A DNA stretch of 29,440 nt. Origin: a virus. The DNA lies in the IMG/VR virus record IMGVR_UViG_3300009593_002493, positions 1-29,440 of that record; one strand, 5' to 3'. The translations under genes and the position numbers were made by a program. Positions 13,530 to 22,265 of this stretch are shown here, in pieces. The notes beneath the pieces were generated by a model, which saw nothing but the letters and a program-made list of their open reading frames with translations, was not told where the DNA came from and did not search any database. The stretch's first letter is position 1, and the number at the start of each line of letters is the position of its first letter.

Positions 13530-13770
13530 ATTTTATCAAAATTTAAATGGTGCAAGATGGGTCGGATTTCTGATAGCCATCATAAGCTGTTTTATTTTAT
13601 CGAATGCGAACGTCGAAACACAATGGATAGGCTGGGCCATTGGTTGTGTATCGTGTTCCATGTGGGTATACTTTGGATTCAAAGACAAAGATACGCCACG
13701 AGCTTTAATGGAAGTAATGTATCTACTAATTTCTATGAGAGCTCTATATAACTGGATTATAGGATACTAA
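13519..13770 (+). CDS. Small integral membrane protein
   Basis: An 83-residue protein with three hydrophobic segments: GFLIAIISCFIL, WIGWAIGCVSCSMWVYFGF and ALMEVMYLLISMRALYNWI. A KDKDTPR loop lies between the second and third. ATG 13519 is preferred because GGAG at 13506-13509 is nine bases upstream; an in-frame ATG at 13513 is also possible. No transporter motif is seen. The stop directly abuts the PEP carboxykinase ATG. Confidence 0.65.
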   Translation: MKIRFYQNLNGARWVGFLIAIISCFILSNANVETQWIGWAIGCVSCSMWVYFGFKDKDTPRALMEVMYLLISMRALYNWIIGY

Positions 13771-14967
13771 ATGACAAACATAAAAATAACAACACACCCA
13801 ACAGGTAGATCCCCTGAGAACAAATACTTTTTTGGAGAAAGGACTAGATGCTTAGATCTAACTAGACCTAAGTTTAATAAAATAGGTAAAGAAGAAGACT
13901 TTATGGTATTTTATACTTTACTACAACAACAAACAAATTACTTAGAACCTATGAACTTTGAAACAGTAGGAACTAATTTTACAATACACACTAACGACGA
14001 ACGTCACAAACAATTTGTTTGGAACATGTTTAAAGTGACTGCTGAAGACCAACATGGGGATTGGACTATATGGCACAACACAAGCATCGAAATGGAACCT
14101 AAAATATATGTGCATTTAGATAAGAAACTACTGCTCATTGCAGGTACAACATTTTTAGGAGAAATTAAAAAAGGTGTGTTTGGTATTATAAGTTTTGTAC
14201 TACCAAAGTATGATAGACTTCCTATGCATTGTGGAGCATTTACATATAGGAATACTACTAATCTTATGTTTGGGTTAAGTGGTACAGGTAAAACTACATT
14301 ATCAAGTGATCCTGATTATAAACTTATTAGCGATGATGAAGTAGTTTGGAGTAACATGGGCATTAGAATGATCGAAACAGGTTGCTATGCTAAAAGCGAA
14401 GGCTTAACACCTGAAACACATCCTACAATCTTTAATGCAGTAGAAGAAGCAAGGAGAAGGGATACACTAGTTGAAGAAAATCCTGATGCCTTAAATGCTA
14501 GATTAAGTTACCCTATTAGCTGTGTAGAAAATGCTTATCATAAACGGAGTAACTTTGATCATGCAGATAACATATTCTTTTTAACTATGGATGCCGAAGG
14601 TGTGTTTCCATCTATAAGCAGAATAAGTGGCGATACAGTTCGTAAGTTTTTTGAAACAGGATACACTAGTCAAATGCCAGGAACAGAAGCAGGTGATGAC
14701 GAAATAAAACGTACATTCTCTCCTTGCTATGGATCACCCTTTATGCCAAGAGATGTAAAAGTATACAGTGATATGCTTATAGATAAAGTAGAACAGCATA
14801 ACACAAATGTATTTTTAGTAAACACAGGCATGAACCCAGAGACAGGCGAAAGATTTGCATTAGATTATACACGGAATACAATTAAACAAGCAATACAAAC
14901 TGAGTATCCTTTACAAGATACAAGTAGTGAAGTATTAAAAACATTAGAAGGACTAATAGGAGAGTAA
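13771..14967 (+). CDS. pckA: ATP-type phosphoenolpyruvate carboxykinase, short phage form
   Basis: A 398-residue homologue of PckA, against about 520-540 for cellular enzymes. It converts oxaloacetate plus ATP to PEP, CO2 and ADP, the entry step of gluconeogenesis. Catalytic parts are present: TGRSPENK (11-18, substrate Arg13), GEIKKGVFG (Lys133/134), MHCG (His153), the kinase P-loop GLSGTGKTTLS (168-178), SDDE (Asp188/189), ECYAK-like TGCYAK and NARLSYPI (Arg244). The N-terminal domain is shortened and the last 80-100 residues of the cellular enzyme are missing after TRNTIKQAIQ. It would steer TCA-cycle carbon to sugars and pentoses for nucleotides. The enzyme looks active by residues, but the missing C-terminus leaves doubt. 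Confidence 0.92.
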   Translation: MTNIKITTHPTGRSPENKYFFGERTRCLDLTRPKFNKIGKEEDFMVFYTLLQQQTNYLEPMNFETVGTNFTIHTNDERHKQFVWNMFKVTAEDQHGDWTIWHNTSIEMEPKIYVHLDKKLLLIAGTTFLGEIKKGVFGIISFVLPKYDRLPMHCGAFTYRNTTNLMFGLSGTGKTTLSSDPDYKLISDDEVVWSNMGIRMIETGCYAKSEGLTPETHPTIFNAVEEARRRDTLVEENPDALNARLSYPISCVENAYHKRSNFDHADNIFFLTMDAEGVFPSISRISGDTVRKFFETGYTSQMPGTEAGDDEIKRTFSPCYGSPFMPRDVKVYSDMLIDKVEQHNTNVFLVNTGMNPETGERFALDYTRNTIKQAIQTEYPLQDTSSEVLKTLEGLIGE

Positions 14968-15653
14968 TGAGCTTAATTACAGAAAAGTACGACTACAAAG
15001 AAATAAAAAGGCAAAGTGTCGAAGGTAAACGACTATATGCTTGTCCAGACGGTAATGCCGTAGCAAGTGTTACAACTATACTAGATGCTACTAAAGATAA
15101 AACACACTTAGTAGCTTGGCGTAAAAGAGTTGGAGAAGCAAAAGCAAAAGAGATAACAACAGAAGCCGCTGGCGTTGGAACTCGTATGCACAAATACTTA
15201 GAAGATTATATCGAAAACTGGCCTGCATGGCCTTCTGCTGGGTCTAATCCGTATGCTCAACAAGCACACAAAATGGCATCACAGATTAGAGAAAATGTTT
15301 TAGAAAGTCATGTAACAGAGATATGGGGTAGTGAAGTTAACTTATATCATCCTAAAATTTATGCTGGAACTACAGATTTAGTTGGTACTTACGATAACAA
15401 TCCTGCTATAATGGACTTTAAGCAAACTAATAAACCTAAGAAGAAAGAGTGGGTTGATGATTACTATCTACAACTTGTAGCCTATGCTTTAGCACATAAC
15501 GAAATATACGATACAAATATACAAGAAGGACACATTTTCATGTGTTCTAGAGACCTAGATTACCAACAATTTGACTTATGGCCTGACGATTTTAAACATT
15601 GGGAGTCAAAATGGTGGGATCGAGTCTACCAGTATTACGACAAGTTCGCATAA
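14967..15653 (+). CDS. PD-(D/E)XK nuclease of RecB type
   Basis: A 228-residue nuclease. The core motifs are AGTTDLVG (metal-binding Asp), IMDFKQTNK (D-x-K) and, after it, DDYYLQLVAYALAH, the Q-L-x-x-Y motif of RecB-like exonucleases. GTRMHKYLEDYI upstream supplies the His/Glu helix. Similar single-domain exonucleases are common in T4-like marine phages and probably act in host DNA degradation or recombination. It starts at TAATG overlapping the preceding stop. Its own stop lies inside the late promoter of the tail spike. Confidence 0.85.
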   Translation: MSLITEKYDYKEIKRQSVEGKRLYACPDGNAVASVTTILDATKDKTHLVAWRKRVGEAKAKEITTEAAGVGTRMHKYLEDYIENWPAWPSAGSNPYAQQAHKMASQIRENVLESHVTEIWGSEVNLYHPKIYAGTTDLVGTYDNNPAIMDFKQTNKPKKKEWVDDYYLQLVAYALAHNEIYDTNIQEGHIFMCSRDLDYQQFDLWPDDFKHWESKWWDRVYQYYDKFA

Positions 15654-15656
15654 ATA
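15649..15656 (+). promoter_or_regulatory. Late promoter for the tail spike gene
   Basis: CATAAATA (15649-15656) overlaps the stop of the nuclease gene. The predicted start is near 15662, just before AAGGAG (15665-15670) and GTG 15678. Confidence 0.6.
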
Positions 15657-15677
15657 TATAAAATAAGGAGTTTAACA

Positions 15678-17294
15678 GTGGCAGTCGTACAGATATCTAG
15701 AATACAAATAAGAAGAGGGCAGAAGAATCAAGGTTCTGGAGTTCCTCAATTATCAGGTGGTGAATTAGGTTGGGCTGTTGATGCAAGAGAATTATACATA
15801 GGTAATGGTTCAGTTGCAGAAGGTGCACCAGCAGTTGGCAACACAAAAATTATTACACAACACGACGACTTGTTTACATTAGCAGATAGCTACACTTACT
15901 TAGGTGGAACAACAGTTCAAACAGGAACAACAGCAACTTCACCAATAAAAAGAACACTACAAGCAAGACTAGATGAAATAGTAAGCATTAAGTCATTTGG
16001 TGGTATCGGAGACGGAACAGATCAAACTGTAGCAATACAAAGAGCTATAGACCAATTATATCTTAATAGTGCAACTAAAGGTACAGAAGGAAGTAGAGTA
16101 AAATTACATTTTCCAGCAGGTGTATATGGAATATCAGGAACAATTTACCTTCCTCCATTTGCTAATTTAATAGGCGAAGGTTGGGACAAAACAAAATTTA
16201 ATATGACCAATAGTGCTTCAGCATTTCAAACTGTTAACAGTAGCAGTACTCCAGGAAGTTATGCTGACGATAGTTCTAGTACAACTCTTAACCAAGCATC
16301 AGGAATACATTTTTCAGGATTTACAATCGCTACTATATCTACTACAAATCCAGCTATAGTTTTACAGAGTTGTAAAGAAGGAAACTTTAGTGATATTAAA
16401 ATTACAGGTCCTTGGACAACAGGTACAGCTATTACTGCAACTAATGCCGCAATTAAAATGGGATCTTTAAGTACTCTAGTAGGAACACACAAAAATAAAT
16501 TTGATCACATATCTATAAATGGATTTAGTACAGGAATTGGAAGTGACGACGATGCATACGACAATAACTTTAATAATTCATTTGTTGCATCTTGTGGACG
16601 TGGTGTATACTTTGGAGAAAATACATCTATAGGTTCACAAGGACAAGCAACAGGTCCAAGTAGAAACACATTTAGTCAATGTAAATTTGAAGACATTGAC
16701 AAAGAGGCTATTAATATAATCAAAGGCGTAGACAATATTAGTTCACATAATAAATTTACTGGAGTTGGTAATGTTGGCGGAAACGAAGGCAATGCCCAAT
16801 ATCCTGTAATTGATTATGTAACACAAAATAATTCAGTTGAAGACATTTTTTCAAGAACAAACGATTTATCTAACAACCAAACTTACTTAACATCTTTTCC
16901 ATACATATCAGAAATTAAAGGCAAAGTTAATGCAAGAATAGGTGGATTCATGTCGCTTAACGTGACAGAGCAATCATCACCAACTTACTTTTTTAGACTA
17001 CCAGGCGATGTTTCTAAAACTTATGAAGTTGAATACTATTATAATAGTGGCTTAGTTAACGCACAACGAAGTGGTAAGATGACGTTTCAGTTAGATACTG
17101 GTAATAATACACTAAATTTTATTGACGATCACGAATACCAAGGAGATGCTAATTATGAGACAGCACTCCAGTTTACAGCCGCTATGGTAAACACAAATGG
17201 ACAAGTAGGGGTTGACACAATCATAGTTTCTATGTTAAACTCTACTACAAATGATACAGGAAGTTTCAACTATAAAATTAAAGTTTTAGGGTAA
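15678..17294 (+). CDS. Tail spike or fibre with right-handed beta-helix
   Basis: A 538-residue virion protein. Residues 5-50 (ISRIQIRRGQK, GGELGWAVDARELYIGNG) match the N-terminal module seen in phage receptor-binding proteins (Mtd-N type). Residues 98-125 (IVSIKSFGGIGDGTDQTVAI-QRAID) match the start of pectate-lyase-type beta-helices (Pect_lyase_3), followed by Asn/Gly/Ser/Thr-rich coils to about 400 and a beta-rich C-terminal domain. Such spikes bind and often cut surface polysaccharide, so this may decide host range. GTG 15678 follows AAGGAG by seven bases. Catalytic residues cannot be picked from sequence alone. Confidence 0.82.
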   Translation: MAVVQISRIQIRRGQKNQGSGVPQLSGGELGWAVDARELYIGNGSVAEGAPAVGNTKIITQHDDLFTLADSYTYLGGTTVQTGTTATSPIKRTLQARLDEIVSIKSFGGIGDGTDQTVAIQRAIDQLYLNSATKGTEGSRVKLHFPAGVYGISGTIYLPPFANLIGEGWDKTKFNMTNSASAFQTVNSSSTPGSYADDSSSTTLNQASGIHFSGFTIATISTTNPAIVLQSCKEGNFSDIKITGPWTTGTAITATNAAIKMGSLSTLVGTHKNKFDHISINGFSTGIGSDDDAYDNNFNNSFVASCGRGVYFGENTSIGSQGQATGPSRNTFSQCKFEDIDKEAINIIKGVDNISSHNKFTGVGNVGGNEGNAQYPVIDYVTQNNSVEDIFSRTNDLSNNQTYLTSFPYISEIKGKVNARIGGFMSLNVTEQSSPTYFFRLPGDVSKTYEVEYYYNSGLVNAQRSGKMTFQLDTGNNTLNFIDDHEYQGDANYETALQFTAAMVNTNGQVGVDTIIVSMLNSTTNDTGSFNYKIKVLG

Positions 17295-17722
17295 TGCTCG
17301 AGTTAAAATTTGAAGATAAAGTAAAAGTCTGGAAAAACTTACGGGAAACATTAGAATTACACCCAAGACCATTCGACGCGGTCTTACAATTTGTTAGAAA
17401 ACTACCATTATCAGCTAAGAAAAAAACAAATGCATGGGATCCTAAGGCTAAAATAGAACCTTGGCATCTCATTGAGAAAACCGAATTTACTGAGTATGAA
17501 ATTGCACAACTTACGGCATATACTTTACAGTTAACCGATAGGTTTAGCGAAGCTCAAATCGAGATATATATCAGTAAAGAGAACAAGAAAAGTAAATTAT
17601 TATATCTAGTGTATGTGGATAACTTTATTGTAATCGGGTATAACAACGAAGTAACAACAGTTGAGGAACTTCCCGCAAATGTTATACCACAAAAGATTTA
17701 CAGTATGCCACCTATACACTAA
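17294..17722 (+). CDS. Conserved phage protein of unknown function
   Basis: A 142-residue soluble protein (MLELKFEDKVKVWKNLRETLELHPRPFDAVLQFV...). It opens with a helical part carrying HPRPFD, then NAWDPKAKIEPWHLIE, and ends in a beta-rich region (YISKENKKSKLLYLVYVDNF). The start overlaps the spike gene by one base (TAATG), so it is translated with it, and a tail-assembly or chaperone role is possible. No motif supports this directly. Confidence 0.65.
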   Translation: MLELKFEDKVKVWKNLRETLELHPRPFDAVLQFVRKLPLSAKKKTNAWDPKAKIEPWHLIEKTEFTEYEIAQLTAYTLQLTDRFSEAQIEIYISKENKKSKLLYLVYVDNFIVIGYNNEVTTVEELPANVIPQKIYSMPPIH

Positions 17723-17747
17723 GTATTACACACAAAGGGAAAGAAGT

Positions 17748-20057
17748 ATGAACACAGACCTCAGCATCATCAAAAGAAACGGCAAAACTGCACCATTAGA
17801 TATTCAAAAGATTCACAAAGTAGTAAACTATGCTTGTGAAAACTTAACTGGAGTTTCTAGCAGTTTGGTGCAAATGAATGCAGGCATACAGTTTGCAGAT
17901 AAAATGTCGTCAAGAGAGATACAAGACTTATTAATTAGATCAGCTAACGATTTAATTTCGTTAGACCAACCCAACTATCAATACGTTGCGGCAAGATTAT
18001 TGCTTTACGGAATTTATAAAGACGTATTTGGTGGATTTGAAAAAGTACCATTACTAGAAATGGTCAAAAGAAATATTAACCGTTCAGTATACGATGCAGA
18101 TATATTAGAGAAGTATACTGAAGATGAGTTTGAGCAGATGGAAAAGTATCTCAAACATAATAGAGATGAAAATTTTACCTATGCAGGACTAAGGCAAATA
18201 GTTGACAAGTACTTGTGCCAAGATAGAAGTACTAGTGAAGTATTCGAGTCGCCACAACACATGTACATGATGATTGCGGCTACACTATTCGCTAACTATC
18301 CTAAAGAAGATAGAATGTATTATGTAAGGAGATACTACGATGCGACCTCACTTTTTAAAATTAATATCCCAACGCCAGTCATGGCCGGTGTCCGCACACC
18401 TATTCGACAGTTTGCTTCGTGTGTCCTTGTTGACAGTGACGATACCCTTGATAGTATCTTCGCAAGTGATATGTCGATTGGTAGATACACAGCCCAAAGA
18501 GCAGGGATCGGAATCAACTCAGGACGTATCAGAGGAATCAATTCGAAAATAAGAGGTGGAGAAGTTGCACACACAGGTGTAATTCCGTTTCTTAAAAAAT
18601 TCGAAGCAACTGTTAGATGTTGCACACAAAATGGAGTAAGAGGCGGTAGTGCTACAGTTCATTTTCCTTTTTGGCATCAAGAAATTGAAGACATACTTGT
18701 CTTAAAAAATAATAAAGGCACTGAAGACAACCGTGTTCGTAAATTGGATTATTCCATTCAACTTAATAAAACAATGTACGAACGATTATTAACCCAAGGC
18801 GATATAACTCTTTTTTCACCTAAAGATGTTCCAGGCTTATATGAAGCCTACTTTAACGATCAAGAAAAGTTTAAGGAACTATACGAAAAGTATGAAAAAG
18901 ATAATAAAGTTAAAAAGAAAGTTATGTCTGCAATGCAACTCTTTTCTGCACTAATTAAAGAAAGAGCAGAAACAGGACGTATCTATATAATGAATGTTGA
19001 TCATTGTAATACACATAGTTCTTTTAAAGATCCTGTATACATGAGTAACTTATGTCAAGAGATTACGTTACCTACTAAGCCACTACAACATATTGATGAT
19101 CCAGATGGAGAAATTGCTTTATGTATTCTTAGTGCAATTAATGTAGGAACTCTAAAAGAATTAGATGACCTAGAAGAACTAGCTGAATTAGCTGTAAGAG
19201 CATTAGACGAGATTATTGATTATCAAAACTATCCTATTAAGGCGGCTGAGATAAGCACAAAAGCTAGACGTTCACTAGGAATAGGATACATTGGTCTTGC
19301 ACATTATCTAGCAAAGCATGGTTGTAAGTACTCAGATAAGAAAGCATTAACAAAAGTACACGAACTAACAGAAGCATTTCAGTTTTATCTTTTGAAAGCA
19401 AGTAATAAACTTGCACAAGAAAAAGGAAAATGTGACTACTTTGATCGCACTAAATACAGTGATGGTATACTGCCAATTGACACTTATAAGAAGGAGTTGG
19501 ACGAAGTATGTTCAATAACATTAAAATATGACTGGGATTATCTTCGCGAGGCTATTGGACAACACGGTCTTAGGCACTCAACATTGTCCGCACAAATGCC
19601 TTCGGAGAGCAGTTCCGTTGTGTCGAATGCCACAAACGGTATTGAGCCTCCTAGAGGATTCTTGTCCGTTAAGAAAAGTAAAAAAGGGCCTCTTAAGCAA
19701 ATTGTTCCGCAGTATACGACTTTAAAAAATCATTACACACTACTTTGGGATATGCCTAGCAATGATGGCTATATTAATATAGTGTCTGTAATGCAAAAGT
19801 TCTTTGATCAAGCTATTAGTGGTAACTGGAGTTATAATCCAACCCACTTTGACAATAACGAAGTACCTATGAGTATAATGATGAAAGATCTGTTAAACAC
19901 ATACAAGTATGGTTGGAAAACATCATACTACCAAAATACATATGACTATAAAACAGATGGCGAGGTGGATGAGCCAGCCGAGAAGATAGTTGAGCCACAA
20001 GAAAACGAATTACGTGTGGACAACGAAGAAGAAGAATGTGAAGCTTGTACAATATAG
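17748..20057 (+). CDS. nrdA: Class Ia ribonucleotide reductase, alpha subunit
   Basis: A 769-residue subunit that reduces ribonucleoside diphosphates to deoxy forms. An ATP-cone regulatory domain (residues 5-90) precedes the catalytic barrel. Active-site residues are all visible: the thiol of FASCVLVDSDD, NVDHCNTHSSF (radical Cys), NLCQEIT (second redox Cys), the Tyr pair in KTSYYQNTYD, and the C-terminal redox pair C-E-A-C four residues from the end. I chose ATG 17748 after AAAGAAG; a longer frame from 17661 would overlap the previous gene and add a non-family N-terminus. nrdB and glutaredoxin follow at once, so the full system is supplied. Confidence 0.97.
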   Translation: MNTDLSIIKRNGKTAPLDIQKIHKVVNYACENLTGVSSSLVQMNAGIQFADKMSSREIQDLLIRSANDLISLDQPNYQYVAARLLLYGIYKDVFGGFEKVPLLEMVKRNINRSVYDADILEKYTEDEFEQMEKYLKHNRDENFTYAGLRQIVDKYLCQDRSTSEVFESPQHMYMMIAATLFANYPKEDRMYYVRRYYDATSLFKINIPTPVMAGVRTPIRQFASCVLVDSDDTLDSIFASDMSIGRYTAQRAGIGINSGRIRGINSKIRGGEVAHTGVIPFLKKFEATVRCCTQNGVRGGSATVHFPFWHQEIEDILVLKNNKGTEDNRVRKLDYSIQLNKTMYERLLTQGDITLFSPKDVPGLYEAYFNDQEKFKELYEKYEKDNKVKKKVMSAMQLFSALIKERAETGRIYIMNVDHCNTHSSFKDPVYMSNLCQEITLPTKPLQHIDDPDGEIALCILSAINVGTLKELDDLEELAELAVRALDEIIDYQNYPIKAAEISTKARRSLGIGYIGLAHYLAKHGCKYSDKKALTKVHELTEAFQFYLLKASNKLAQEKGKCDYFDRTKYSDGILPIDTYKKELDEVCSITLKYDWDYLREAIGQHGLRHSTLSAQMPSESSSVVSNATNGIEPPRGFLSVKKSKKGPLKQIVPQYTTLKNHYTLLWDMPSNDGYINIVSVMQKFFDQAISGNWSYNPTHFDNNEVPMSIMMKDLLNTYKYGWKTSYYQNTYDYKTDGEVDEPAEKIVEPQENELRVDNEEEECEACTI

Positions 20058-20069
20058 GAAGGAAGTTTA

Positions 20070-21173
20070 ATGGCGAAGACCGTATTCAATAAAGATAAGA
20101 TTGATTTTACAAAGAGCACAATGTTTTTTGGCCCTGATCAAAATACACAAAGATATGATGTATTCAAGTTTCCGGAGTTCGAAAAACTTAACCAAACTAT
20201 GCTAGGTTACTTTTGGAGACCTGAAGAAGTTAGTTTGCAAAAAGACAGAGCAGATTATGCTAACTTTCGACCAGAGCAAAAACATATTTTTACTGCTAAC
20301 CTAAAATACCAAACATTGTTAGATAGTGTTCAAGGCAGAGGTCCTAGTTTAGCATTTCTACCATACGTTTCAATTCCAGAACTAGAAGGCTGTATTGTTA
20401 CATGGGACTTTTTTGAAACAATTCATTCACGTTCTTATACACACATTATTAAAAATGTTTATCCAGATCCATCTGAAGTATTTGATACTATTTTGGACGA
20501 TAAAGAAATTCTAAAAAGAGCTCAATCTGTAACCAAAAACTATGATGCATTTACATTAGCGGCAGAAGATTGGTTTCAACGTAAGCAAGGATCAATGCGT
20601 GAAGTCAAAAAGAAGCTCTACTTGGCTATGATGAATGTAAATATACTTGAAGGTTTACGTTTTTATGTTTCATTCGCTTGTACCTTTTCTTTTGCAGAAT
20701 CTAAAAACATGGAAGGTTCAGCAAAGATTGTATCACTAGTTGCAAGAGATGAAGCTACACATTTAAACTTAACTACACACGTTTTGAAGAATTGGCAAAA
20801 AGGATTAGATGATCCAGAAATGGCAAAGATAGCAAAGGAGTGCGAAGAAGAAGTTTATAATATGTGGAGAGAATGTGTAGATGAAGAAAAGGCTTGGGCA
20901 AATCATTTGTTCAAGGATGGAGCAATTATAGGATTGAATGAAGAACTATTACATCACTATGTTGAATTCATTGCTAACAAGAGATTGAAAGCACTTGGTT
21001 TAAAAACTATCTATAACAGATCTTTAAACAATAACCCACTACCGTGGACACAACATTGGCTTTCGAGTGCAGGATTACAAGTTGCACCACAAGAAACTGA
21101 AGTTGAAAGTTACATAGTTGGTGGTATTAAACAAGACGTAGACGAAGATGTTTTGAAAGGATTCACTCTTTAG
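20070..21173 (+). CDS. nrdB: Class Ia ribonucleotide reductase, beta subunit
   Basis: A 367-residue radical-generating subunit. Di-iron ligands can be aligned with E. coli NrdB: Asp in TLLDSVQG, Glu and His in FFETIHSRSYTH, Glu in ILEGLRFYVSF, and Glu and His in ARDEATH. The radical Tyr is the Y in HSRSYTH. The C-terminus YIVGGIKQDVDEDVLKGFTL matches the tail that docks on NrdA. It lies 12 bases after nrdA, with GGAAGG as its ribosome binding site. It is complete and likely active. Confidence 0.97.
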   Translation: MAKTVFNKDKIDFTKSTMFFGPDQNTQRYDVFKFPEFEKLNQTMLGYFWRPEEVSLQKDRADYANFRPEQKHIFTANLKYQTLLDSVQGRGPSLAFLPYVSIPELEGCIVTWDFFETIHSRSYTHIIKNVYPDPSEVFDTILDDKEILKRAQSVTKNYDAFTLAAEDWFQRKQGSMREVKKKLYLAMMNVNILEGLRFYVSFACTFSFAESKNMEGSAKIVSLVARDEATHLNLTTHVLKNWQKGLDDPEMAKIAKECEEEVYNMWRECVDEEKAWANHLFKDGAIIGLNEELLHHYVEFIANKRLKALGLKTIYNRSLNNNPLPWTQHWLSSAGLQVAPQETEVESYIVGGIKQDVDEDVLKGFTL

Positions 21174-21174
21174 A

Positions 21175-21456
21175 ATGAATAAACAAGAAGTTACAATTTA
21201 CTCTAAGACACATTGCCCTAGTTGTCTTAAAGCAAAAGCACAATTTGATAAACTAAACGTTCCTTATACAGAACATTTGCTTGGAACAGATATTCAACCA
21301 GGCGAATTGTTCGCTCTTTTCGAAGAAAAAGGACTACCACAGCCAAGAACAGCCCCGCAAATCTTTATAGGTGATACTTATATAGGAGGCTGGGAACAAC
21401 TTTGTGAATATATTGAAAACACAGGGTTCAACGGCTCCGGTTACTCAGTAGGATAA
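21175..21456 (+). CDS. Glutaredoxin
   Basis: A 93-residue glutaredoxin with the redox motif C-P-S-C (15-18), the TAPQIFIGDTYIGG cis-Pro/GSH-binding region and WEQLCEYIE. It starts one base after the nrdB stop, so it is read with nrdAB and probably re-reduces the reductase using glutathione, as T4 NrdC does. Confidence 0.93.
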   Translation: MNKQEVTIYSKTHCPSCLKAKAQFDKLNVPYTEHLLGTDIQPGELFALFEEKGLPQPRTAPQIFIGDTYIGGWEQLCEYIENTGFNGSGYSVG

Positions 21457-21465
21457 AATAAAAAT

Positions 21466-21765
21466 ATGTTAGTAGAAAATCCAGATTACAAAGTAAACGA
21501 TACAATAACTTTTAAAACCCAAGCTGGGGAAGAAGTTGTGTGCCGTGTAACACAGATAAACAAAGATTCTATTAAAGTCAAGAAGCCAATGGCTTTAACT
21601 ATGTTGAAAGACGGAATTGGAATGGTTCCATTCTCTTTAACAGTCAGCATGGATACTGAAATGCTAATTAACCTTAGTAACGTTGTTTTTATTGCGAAGA
21701 CAGCAGATAAAACGGCTAAGCAGTATATAGAATCAACAACAGGGCTTAAACTAGCTGTCAATTAA
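21466..21765 (+). CDS. LSm/Hfq-like small beta-barrel protein
   Basis: A 99-residue protein of a type common in T4-like marine phages: DYKVNDTITFKTQAGEEVVCRVTQINKDSIKVKKPMAL, then GMVPFSLTVS and NLSNVVFI. The order of short strands, with a Gly-Glu turn after strand 1, resembles an Sm fold. RNA binding would be the usual inference but no Sm1/Sm2 signature is clear. It lies nine bases after the glutaredoxin gene. Confidence 0.6.
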   Translation: MLVENPDYKVNDTITFKTQAGEEVVCRVTQINKDSIKVKKPMALTMLKDGIGMVPFSLTVSMDTEMLINLSNVVFIAKTADKTAKQYIESTTGLKLAVN

Positions 21766-21783
21766 AGTAGAAGGAGATAAATT

Positions 21784-21963
21784 ATGTCAGACATACATGA
21801 ACAGATCAAATCACAATATGAGGCTTACTTAAAGGAAGCCGAGTCGTTTGATACTAAAGGTGTAAAAGCATCTGCCGCAAGAGCAAGAAAAGCTCTAGGG
21901 GAGATGGGGAAATTAGCAAAAGCAAGAAGAGCTGAGATCCAAGATAAAAAGAACAATATGTAA
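21784..21963 (+). CDS. Histone-H1-like (Hc1-type) DNA-binding protein
   Basis: A 59-residue basic helical protein. FDTKGVKASAARARKALGEMGKLAKARRAEIQDKK (24-58) matches the pattern of Hc1/H1-like proteins (F-x-x-KGNKAAGTRARKALQELK) found in chlamydiae and many T4-like marine phages. It probably binds and bends or compacts DNA. AAGGAG (21772-21777) precedes ATG 21784. TAA 21961-21963 runs into the next late promoter. Confidence 0.75.
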   Translation: MSDIHEQIKSQYEAYLKEAESFDTKGVKASAARARKALGEMGKLAKARRAEIQDKKNNM

Positions 21964-22003
21964 TAAATATAGTTATGGCGGGACCTGTTGTTTCGCCATA
22001 ACT
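21962..22003 (+). promoter_or_regulatory. Late promoter and hairpin leader of the cold-shock gene
   Basis: AATAAATA (21962-21969) overlaps the preceding stop. AGTTATGGCG (21971-21980) and CGCCATAACT (21994-22003) form a perfect 10-bp hairpin with a 13-base loop. The predicted start (21975) falls on an ATG that opens an eight-codon mini-ORF (MAGPVVSP, stop 21999-22001), so even the trimmed RNA keeps a 6-bp stem. Confidence 0.5.
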
Positions 22004-22028
22004 AATAACACAAGGGCTAGAAAGAAAC

Positions 22029-22250
22029 ATGGCACAACAAGGTAAACTTAAATGGTACAATCACGTGAAAGGCTACGGCTTTATTTCTCGTGACGATGGA
22101 CAAAAGGATTTGTTCGTTCACGTATCAGAATTCAGAAAAGCAGGAATTAAAAAGATTGTTGAAGGTATGCACATTGAATATACCATTACCGATCACGCCG
22201 ACAAACCTGTCGCTACCGATATTCTAATAATTCACGTTCCAGAAAATTAG
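22029..22250 (+). CDS. Cold-shock-domain protein
   Basis: A 73-residue protein with both RNA-binding motifs: KGYGFISRD (RNP1-type) and LFVHVSEF (RNP2-type). It starts GKLKWYNHVKGYGFI as CspA-family proteins do. It would bind single-stranded RNA or DNA and act as an RNA chaperone or antiterminator. A late promoter and a 10-bp hairpin leader precede it; bacterial csp mRNAs also use structured leaders. Confidence 0.93.
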   Translation: MAQQGKLKWYNHVKGYGFISRDDGQKDLFVHVSEFRKAGIKKIVEGMHIEYTITDHADKPVATDILIIHVPEN

Positions 22251-22252
22251 AC

Positions 22253-22260
22253 GATAAATA
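22253..22260 (+). promoter_or_regulatory. Late promoter placing the start at the AUG
   Basis: GATAAATA ends at 22260 and ATG begins at 22266, the same five-base gap (here GTTTT) as at 8486 and 9226. There is no Shine-Dalgarno sequence. Confidence 0.5.
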
Positions 22261-22265
22261 GTTTT

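Noticed and set aside
13557-13751. Open frame inside the membrane-protein gene at 13519
   Set aside because: It has no RBS, and the 13519 frame has clear membrane segments and abuts pckA.
17661-17747. Upstream start for nrdA
   Set aside because: It overlaps the end of the 17294 gene and adds 29 residues unlike NrdA; ATG 17748 begins the ATP-cone as expected.
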